The position numbers and the translations under genes were made by a program. Of a DNA stretch of 64,000 nt, positions 56,330 to 64,000 are shown in pieces. How positions within the stretch are numbered: the stretch's first letter is position 1; each line of letters starts with the position of its first letter. Source of the stretch: Rapana venosa (Eukaryota > Mollusca > Gastropoda > Neogastropoda > Muricidae); the NCBI GenBank assembly GCA_028751875.1, contig CM054141.1:71403352-71467351 (forward strand), read 5' to 3'. The notes beneath the pieces are model-generated. The model worked only from the letters and a program-made list of their open reading frames with translations, ran no database searches and had not been told where the DNA came from.

Positions 56330-59300
56330 TAAAAAAATTTTAGGCTTCTACAAAATTTTTAACGGGGATGTGTTCTGCCTAACATCCTCAAATACTGGCC
56401 CACCCAACAAGACAAAGTGTACTTAAATCCCCCGGGAGTTTTCTTACAAAAAGGCCAATAACAGCCTGCCCGCCCGTAAAATATCATTTTTCTCTGTATC
56501 TGAATTTATAAACATTTATATCTGATACACCAAGTCAAAAAATTTAAGACATTATTTTTTTAAAAATTTTTAAACCCCCATATAAATTTTTTGGGAAAAG
56601 GGTTTTGGAAAACATGCGAACTTATAAATTGTCTGTACTTTTGAAATCTTTCACTGTTTTGTATATGTTTTACTCCATTGTTTGCCATGGGCATCAACCA
56701 ACTTGCCTGACAGCGAAAAACCCCTTCTCCCAATTTCCGACTCCTTAAAGACCCAAACAAACCCAAAAACCCGAGTTCACACAAACTTACTATTTGTGTT
56801 GCCCAGTTTTTTTTTCCCCTTTACATCAAGATCATAAAAAAACTTTAGGATTTAAAAGGTACCCCCCGGGGCCCCTTCCCCTAAAAAGCATAATCTTAAT
56901 CCAAATCTAATGCATTTTAAACAGCGATTAACAGAGAGAGGGAAATCTTTTAGTTTCACAAAAAACAAGATCATTGGTGTACCAAACAAAGCCTAAAAAC
57001 TGTTTAAAAAGCAAAAAATTTGTACTGTTTTCAAAATGTGAAAAAAGTTTAAACCCAAAGCCCCAAAATTTCTGCACCAATAACACAGTGGGTTGAAATT
57101 TGTGCATCAAATATTTTAAATGAACAAATAAAAAGAGTTATTAATCAAAAACTTTAGTTTTTTTAAACCCACAAAAACAAGCTTCTTTTTACCCGCTTGC
57201 CAGATTTTTACATCATTGTAAAACTAAGCTTAGTAGAAAAAAAAAGATTCCAAAAAAATTATATACATTAATCAAAAGGCATGATTTTTTCCTTTAAAAA
57301 CCCATTTTTCATGGGGCACTAAAAAACCCCCCCACCTTTTTTAAAATACAAACGATTTACTTTTAAACCAGATTAACCTTAAGATCCAGTGCTTTAAAAG
57401 CACTTTTTTAAGCATTTTTAACCCTGCTTTGAAAACCCCTTACGACTTTTTCAGATGCAGGAAAACATCATCAGCAACAGAAAATAAAAAAAACTCTGAA
57501 AAACCCTTGGGGGGAACGTGGCCCCATTTTTTCCCATTTTTAAGATTTTCCTTGGCAACTCATTGAAAAAAAACAAAAAAACAAAAAGGGGGCCCCTTTA
57601 AAACACCCTTTTTAAAACCCCCGGGGAACAGTATATTAGGGGCCCGTCACTTTAGTTCCACCAATCTTATTCTGCTTCTGACATTCTATACATGGCTCTA
57701 AAACCCACTAAAAGTTTACCCTTCACACCATTTTTTAGGAAAATGGGCCCACAACTTTTTTTCCTGTTAACAAAACAAATGTTTTTTAAAAAAGTCAATA
57801 AATGCAACAAAGAGTTTAGGGTTAAAGAGCAAACTGTTTCGTAAAAAAATGCAAGCAGAAAAAACATATGATCTATAGGGGATATCCTCTTTTAAAACCA
57901 GCTTGGTGCCACCTTAATTTTTTAATTTTTTCATAACCCATTCTTGAAACCAAAAGTTAATAATAAAACTATATAATTTAACTAACTTATGTCAGTAAGA
58001 AAAAATTTCCCCGGTATTTAATTGGGTTATAAACATCACCCTTTTTATGCAAGGGTTTAGATTATAAATTCAGCCCATTTATCGGGAAAAAGGGACCATC
58101 ATAAAAAATTTTTTGTTGAATTTTTAAAAAGGAAAAGCAAAATATTTTAAACCCCCAAAAATTTTAGAAATTTTCACCAATTTTTTGATAAAGGACCGGT
58201 TTGTTTTCCCAAATTTTTAAATTTTTCCCTAAGTGCCCCTAATATCTTTTTTTTTAGATTGGGAAACATGAAAGCTTTCTCATTTCCATCACTGTCAACA
58301 TCAAAATCATGGATTTGGGGCTAATGAGCCCTTTCTCCAACGGGGTTTTGGTTGAAATTTTTAAACCCCATCTGCCCATCTAAATATACTATTTTTTGGC
58401 TAAATTTTTTCAAAAATACGCCTTTTTAACATTTTTCCCAAAAATTTGGTTTTGAGAAAGATAGATGACATCATATCTGCAAGTAAGGTCTTTTTTAAAT
58501 ACTGTTTTTTTTTTTGGGTTCAAGCATGCATTTATTTTCCCCCATCTTGTGACTCAGTACAGGGTTTTTTGTCCTCATTTTTTAAATTTTTTTTTCGGAA
58601 AGACTTCAGAAGTTTTTTTTAAACCTTATTTTCATACTTTTCATTAAATTATAAAAACCAAGTACATTTTGATGGCCCTTTTTATTGATATTACCTTTTC
58701 CTTCTACATTCAGCACTGGCTTTTATGAAACCATTAAACAAATAAAAAGCTTCATTAAATTTCTCATCAATCATTTTAAAAGGGCATTAAAAAAAAATTT
58801 CCCACAGTTCACACCCGGGAGATTTTTTTTAAATTAAACCCTGAAAAGTTTTTTTTTCTTTCCCATACAAATTTTTCCAAACAGATTTTTTTTAAAAATT
58901 TTTTCCCCACACCGTATAATACTGGATTAATTAAAATTCAACGGGAAGGTGATCGGAATCAGAACGCTGGCAAAAAACTACGACATGAGTCAAAAATCTG
59001 AAAAACCCAAATCATCTGACATTTAAAAAAAAAACCCTTTTAACACAAACATCCTCCATCAGAGAGGGATGTAAAAGCGTCCTTTTTGGTCACCATTAAA
59101 AATACCCTTTTAAAATTTTGTAAACTAAGAGCAGTGCACATTTTCAATATAATTTACCAAAATTGGGTTGAAAAACACAATTTTCAAATTTACGACTCCC
59201 CTGCTAGAGACAATTTTTACTTTAAAAACATCTGAACTAAAGTCTTTTTTCACATGCTGCAAGAAAAGTTTGGGGCCCCTCCCTTTTTAAGTCCCCACAT

Positions 59301-60850
59301 AGTATTAAAAATCAATTTCCCTCCATTTTCCCCACACAATTTACTAAACATTTTTTCCCAAAACAAAGCAATTCCTTTAAATCTTTGCAACATGTTAAAA
59401 AAAGGCAAACCTTTCAGGTGGGAAAACCCACACAACAAGCAAAACTTTTTTTTCCGAAACACAAAAGAGATTTGTCACAAAAGAAAAGTGAAAATATTAG
59501 GATAAAAAACCATCTAAACAATTCACAAAGGCAGTTAACTCGGGCCTTTAAATTAAACAAACAAAACCACTATAACGCCCCCCTTGAGGCAAATTTTAAA
59601 TTTCCCGACTTACAGAAGCCTTATAGCCGAAAAAAACATCTGGCGGACTTTTTTCCAGAATTTTTCGTCAGACAAAATAAAATAAAAACTACGCAAAATA
59701 AAAAAAAAAATCTCTATCAGACATTTTTAAGAACAATCCATTTACGTTCCAAACAAAAATAAAAAGTTTTAAATTTTTTTTTATCTGTATTACCACAATT
59801 TAATTTTATCCACACCCTCAAGACTGACACTTTTACCAATTACATTGACATGACAAGACACAGCATTCTGCTTTCAACAAACAGTTAAAAAAAGGTTTTT
59901 TAATGGAAACTGCCTACAACCCACTGGTCAGCTGGGTTAGACCTAGGGCCCAAAATCAGACCTTTCTTTGCCCAAAACCCCTTTACATGGGAATGTGTCA
60001 CACCTCACTTTTAACAAAAACTGAGGGCCCCACTTGGCAAGCCCTTTACATGAGGGCTAACTGAGGCCCGAGTGACCCCGGGGTTCCCCGTTTAAATTTT
60101 TTCCCACCCCCCTGTAAATTTTGAACTATGGAAGGGGAAAATTTTATGGGGGCCCGGGCCAAAAAAAACTTTTTCCCTCTTTTAAGATCATTAAGGGGCC
60201 CTCCTTTCGCCATTAATGGGTTTAAATGATCCCAAAAACCATTCTCAAATTTTTTCCCTTGCCCTAGCACTCTTTAAATATGGGGTTTTGATTGGGGCCT
60301 GAATCTCTAACAAATTTTTTTGGGAAAAAACTCGTCTACAAAAATCCTTGAACCCTTTTTAAACGGGGAATTTTTTTTGCCTTCAATATTTTAACTTATC
60401 TTGAAAAAACAACACCTGGCAATAATGGGGGAGTTGGGTTTAGAAATTTTTCCTGTGCCCCAAAAACAAAAAACAAAACTTTAACAAAACTTTCTACAAT
60501 TTCCAAATTTTTTTTGGAAAAAAAATTTTTTTTCAAACATTTTTACAAACAGCTCCATTTTCATTACTTTTTTTTTTCCAGCCCCTGAAAAATGGAAAAT
60601 TTTTCCGTCCTTTACCGGCCCCTTTTTGAACGTCTGCATTCTTTTTTAGTTTTTCCACTCTGTCCATCAGTTCTGTATTTGATTCTTTAAAACCCAAATT
60701 TTTTGGTCCCCAAAAATTTTTTCCAAAGTCCTTGGGGCTAATTAAACACACATTTTTTCTTTCAAGGCTCAACACTGTTTGCAAAATTTGTAAATTTTAC
60801 TCCTCATTTGTCTCTGTGGTTTTTTCTTTACATATTCCCACTTTTTTTCC
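56330..60850 (-). mobile_element. Decayed non-LTR retrotransposon with ORF1-like, endonuclease and RT parts
   Basis: Minus-strand remnants in the right LINE order although frames break constantly. ORF1-like coiled coil NTELMDRVEKLKKNADVQKG at about 60,610-60,690. Endonuclease start LFVWNVNGLF at about 59,735-59,765 and its end QRSDSDHLPVEF at about 58,935-58,970 (SDH-type motif). Reverse transcriptase remnants NRKKSCGPIFLKNGVKGKLL then VGFRAMYRM at about 57,680-57,770, and DG..IYCSPGV near 57,630. C-terminal KYRQFISSHVFQNPFPKKF at about 56,585-56,640 and a Cys-containing end near 56,380. The clade is not clear; the layout is of an endonuclease-bearing LINE of about 4.5 kb. Homopolymer errors prevent judging how decayed it really is. 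Confidence 0.6.
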
Positions 60851-60957
60851 ATCTTGCCCCCCAAAGGGATAAAAGTTTTTCCCCAGGCTACTGTAGGGAA
60901 GGATCTCCTGTCTACGTGTACGTTGTAGGTGTGCTGGCGGCCCTAAACTGCACTTAC

Positions 60958-61255
60958 TTTGGTTTTCCCCGCAGCTTTTTCCTTTTATTGTGCAAAGACC
61001 ACCCCCGCACCACCTCGGGCAGGCTGGTTTTGCCTCAGCTTCCGTCCCTTTACCAGGTCCCCCGGTTCGTCTCCACATCACCACACCCCAAGCAAAAGGC
61101 CCCCCCCAAAAAGAAGGTAGGGGGCAGTCCCAACAAGACAAACCCTTTTTCGCCCCCTTTTTTGCGTCAGGATGGACACCGCCATGGCCGATTTGAAATT
61201 CCCCCCCGTTTGGGCATGAAGCAGGGAATCTGCCGCAAATGTCCCACAGACCGCC
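60958..61255 (-). CDS. Candidate exon, Gly/Cys/Lys-rich, possibly of the same minus-strand gene
   Basis: 298 nt. The acceptor GGGTTGTACAG precedes GGCGGTCTGTGG, and the donor AACCAAA precedes GTAAGTGCAG. The frame is fully open: GGLWDICGRFPASCPNGGEF at the start, GLSCWDCPLPSFWGGPFAWG in the middle, and GKGTEAEAKPACPRWCGGGL then CTIKGKSCGENQ at the end. Several cysteine pairs (WDCP, CPRWC) might bind metal or form disulphides, but G and A runs make the frame uncertain. If one G was lost at the donor (AAAG-GTAAGT), the phase would match the exon at 54,918. It lies just upstream, in the minus-strand sense, of the LINE at 56.3-60.9 kb, which is then intronic. Confidence 0.5.
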
Positions 61256-61690
61256 CTGTACAACCCGCAGCGAAAATTTCCCCTCCTCCTTATCTAACTG
61301 TATGCTAGCAATGAAAAAAATTTAAAGGGCCATTAAAACTAGCTACTAATTCCAAAAGTACTAGAGCAAAACCCCCCCCCACGTCTTCACCTTCGCATTA
61401 CGTGATCGGGCCCCCCGAGAAGAGAGAGGAGAGAGAGAGAGAAAGCCTACTGCAGACGGGAAAAGAAATTTCTGGGAAAACCCGGGACGAAAGGGACGAC
61501 GACGTCAGAGGGGATGTTTGTGCATAGAAATAGATGAAATATGACGTCATTTTTTTTTAAAAATGCAGGGCTACTTTCATTTTTTGCCGGGCAGGCCGCT
61601 GTTCTTTTTAAAAACCCCCCCCCGAAAAAAAATTGCTGCCCTCCTTCCCGTCCCCCTTGTCTCCGTTTCCCCTCCCCCGTCCTTAACAAA
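61256..61690. other. No feature recognised
   Basis: Contains a GAGAGAGAG stretch at 61,425-61,443 and an isolated TGACGTCA at about 61,541. No gene recognised. Confidence 0.4.
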
Positions 61691-61930
61691 ACACACACAC
61701 ATGCACGCAAAACCCAAAAAAAACCATATACACAACCCCCCAAAAGCACAACCCCACACGCACACAAAATACACCACGCACTTACAAAAAATAAAAAACC
61801 TAAAACTCACATGCGCACGCACACGCACCCCAAACACAAAAACGTACAAAAACCAATTTCACATATACAACCCCAAAAAGCATGCCCCACACGAAAACAC
61901 ACACATACACCCGCATTACACACGCCCCAT
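61690..61930. repeat. CA-rich low-complexity DNA
   Basis: ACACACACATGCACGCAAAA and related interrupted CA repeats. Long H/T/K-rich frames are artefacts. Confidence 0.85.
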
Positions 61931-62339
61931 AAACAATTCACCTCACAATGTCTGCAGCAAAGACTCAAAACAGGGTTGTAAAAGATTGTAAAAAGAATGA
62001 TAATAAAAATAATAAACAAAGCCGATGTTTGGGGGTGTGTAGCCCAATAAAATGTTGTTTTTAAACCCTAAACTGTTAAAATGTAAAAGGGAAAAAATAA
62101 AGGGGGGGGTATTTTTTTCTAATGAAAAAGGGGGTGGGCCCCAAACCGACAAGAAGAAGAAAAAAAGGGGAAAACCTTCAAAAGAAAAAAGGGGAGAGAA
62201 CGCTCAGACAGCCCAAATCCTGTTTTCTCCCAAACCCGCGACAATGCGGTTTGCTGCTGCTAAACTCCAAAAAGTCCAAAGGCCCCCGCGCCTCCGACTT
62301 TTGGGGTGGGAGGGCACTATTTAAGTCTTTCTTTTTGTA

Positions 62340-62540
62340 AGGTAAGGTAAGGTAAAGGGGCCCATAACCCATAAAGGGCGTAGGGGGGCGAGGCGTCGAG
62401 ACCCCCCCCTTCTCTAAAGGGGCCCGCATTTTTGAGGGCGGCGGGCCCCTCTCCCTCCCCCCGCTGCCCTTTTCCTTCCCTGACCCTAAAGAGGGGAGGT
62501 TTCCCCCTTCGCGGGGAACTGGGGGGAAATGTACTGAAGC
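62340..62540 (-). mobile_element. Dispersed SINE-like element, family B copy 3
   Basis: The reverse complement reads CTCTTTAGGGTCAGGGAAGG, CGCCCTCAAAAATGCGGGCC, CCTCGCCCCCCCTACGCCC, TTTATGGGTTATGGG and CCCTTTACCTTACCTTACC. It keeps the 3' TACCTTACC tail best of the three copies. Confidence 0.75.
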
Positions 62541-62879
62541 CAAAGGGGCACAAACGGTCACCCATCCAAATGGAAAAACCCCCTCGACCCCTGCTTAAAA
62601 TTGGCTGGGGGGAAAACGAAATGCTCCACCACTGAAACTATCCCCCTCCCCCCCTTCTTTTGAAAAAAAAAAAAAGGGGGAGGGGAATGGACACAGTAGA
62701 CAGAAAACAGACAAGAAGGAGATTTCAGGAAGAAAAGGAACAAGGGGAAAAAAAAAGAGGGATAGAAAAAAAGGGAAAATTTCCAGCACAGAATTTTCAG
62801 AAAGGGGGGGATGAAGTTTAAACCGACAGGCCCCCCGGGATCCCCACGGGGGGGATCTACATGGAATTTCCCGGCCCCG

Positions 62880-63480
62880 AAAAAATGGGGTGGTGGTAGT
62901 GAAGAAGGGGGACGGTGGGGGGGTGGGATGATGGTGACGGTGGGGGGTTTTGGGGGTGGTGGGGGGTGGTGGTTTGGGGGTGACGGGGGGTGGTGGTGAT
63001 ATTTGGGGAAAGGTGGTGGTTTGGGGGTGGTGGTGGTGGTGGGGGTGGTGGGGGTAAAGTGGGGACGGGTGGTGGTGGTGATATTTTGGGGACGGGGGGT
63101 GTGGGTTGGGGGGGTGGGGGTGGTGGGGTTGTAAAGACGAAATGGATGGGGATGAGGGGAAGAAAGATGAAAGATGGTGGTGGGGGTGGGGGTAGTGGTT
63201 GGGGATTATAAAGAAGATGATAAGATAATGTGATGGGGATGAGAAAAGATGATGATGATGATGAGAGATGAAGATGATGGGGGTGGTGGTGGGGGTTTGG
63301 GGGCGGGGGGGGTGGTGGGTGGTGGTGTGGTGTGGTGTGTGTGGTGTGTGCGTGCGTGCCCTGCGTGCGTATGTGTTTTGTGTGGGGTACGCGCGCGTGT
63401 TTGTGGGGGGTGTAGTGTTGGGAGGGGGGGGGGGGGGGGGGGGGTTGTAAGGGGCACGTTTTTTTTCTATGGGCGGGGTG
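62880..63480. repeat. GGT/GGTG-rich low-complexity DNA
   Basis: GGTGGTGGTGG and GGGGGTGG runs, ATGATGATGATGAGAG near 63,250, GTGTGTGCGTGCGTGCC near 63,345, and a G run near 63,425-63,445. The 395-codon His/Pro/Thr-rich frame on the opposite strand is an artefact. Confidence 0.88.
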
Positions 63481-63676
63481 TGTTGGGGGGGGGTGGGATG
63501 GGGGGAGGGGGGGTCATGTGTGTGTGGGGTGCATGGCGTGCTTGCCCTGCGTGCGGCGTGCGTGGGGTGCGGTGGGGTGGGTTGTGTGTGCGTGCCTTGG
63601 GGTGTTTCGTGCGGGGCGTGCGGCGTGCGTGCGAGCGTGGGGTGGGTGTGGAGTTTGTGTGTTTGGTGGGACTGAC

Positions 63677-63776
63677 CTCCATGCCGCTGTCGTTTTCGCC
63701 CAAACCCCGTCCCCCCCCCTTCCACACCTTCAAACCCCCCTTCCCTCCTTGCCGAACACCACCGCGCCGCCGCTTG
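63677..63776 (-). CDS. Tentative exon, most 5' part of the minus-strand gene seen
   Basis: 100 nt. The acceptor GAGCACTGTTGCAG precedes CAAGCGGCGGCG, and the donor GGCATGGAG precedes GTCAGTCCC. The frame ending ENDSGME finishes on a codon boundary, which fits the phase-0 start at 61,255. The middle has G runs that make the translation uncertain, and the donor is weak (GTCAGT). Included as a lead only. Confidence 0.3.
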
Positions 63777-64000
63777 CTGCAACAGTGCTCTCCCTTTTTG
63801 TGCCCTTTGTCGCGGGGGGTGTTGAGGTTCTGGTTCCTTCTTTCTTTGCTCTGCTTTTTTACTACTACCCTCTTATCTTTTTTCTCATTTAAATTCGTTT
63901 GGGGGTTTTTTTTAAAACCCTTGAATTCTTTTAACTTTTTTTTTTTTTGGGGGGGGTTGGTTTTTTGCTGTTGCGGTTTTTTGTTTTGGGGGAATTTTTT
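63777..64000. other. No feature recognised
   Basis: T-rich, homopolymer-distorted window end. Upstream exons of the minus-strand gene, including its start codon, would lie beyond 64,000. Confidence 0.35.

Noticed and set aside
62595..63782. 395-codon His/Pro/Thr-rich minus-strand frame, possible metal-binding protein
   Set aside because: Complement of GGTG repeats with unreliable G-run lengths. No splice or start support except the tentative exon at its 5' end.

Overview
The window is eukaryotic genomic DNA, most likely from a mollusc and probably a gastropod. This is inferred from an intron-poor, lophotrochozoan-style Cys-loop receptor gene, several non-LTR retrotransposon lineages (RTE, CR1/L2-like, an RNase H-bearing LINE), tRNA-derived SINEs and very dense micro- and minisatellites. 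There is no bacterial operon structure and no CRISPR array.

Assembly structure explains much of the window. 1-13,500 is a good-quality contig end. 13,501-14,000 is exactly 500 N. 14,001 to about 26,218 is a second, much poorer copy of about 1,424-13,500, in the same order and orientation, ending where the left contig ends. It is best read as an unmerged overlap of two haplotypes. Its homopolymers are inflated and bases are lost, so the receptor gene and RTE element in it must not be counted twice. Much of 26,219-64,000 has the same error type, with cleaner islands at about 33.2-36.6, 37.6-38.5, 46.3-47.4 and 52.1-52.6 kb. Reading frames outside those islands are unreliable.

Layout: 0-1.1 kb, a 39-bp minisatellite; 2.7-4.0 kb, a Cys-loop ligand-gated channel subunit with a signal peptide and one frameshift; 4.3-5.3 kb, an RNase H-bearing LINE tail; 6.5-9.6 kb, an RTE LINE; 10-13.5 kb, microsatellites and unique DNA; 14-26.2 kb, the second haplotype; 28-32 kb, minisatellites; 33-38 kb, SINEs, a CR1/L2-like LINE and an 11-bp satellite; 39.4-42.4 and 45.7-47.7 kb, further RTE copies; 52-54.8 kb, a LINE fragment inside a pentanucleotide satellite; 56.3-60.9 kb, another decayed LINE.

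The most interesting item is a probable large multi-exon gene on the minus strand running from about 63.8 kb down to 27.5 kb. I find candidate exons at 63.7, 61.0, 54.8, 48.7, 43.2-45.3, 39.1, 35.0, 33.1, 28.8 and 27.8 kb. Most have good AG acceptors and GTAAGT-like donors, and five consecutive junctions keep compatible phase. The product would be a long, low-complexity, Ser/Gly/Lys/Arg-rich, probably disordered protein with a 14-residue repeat and two RSVRW motifs. I do not recognise its family.
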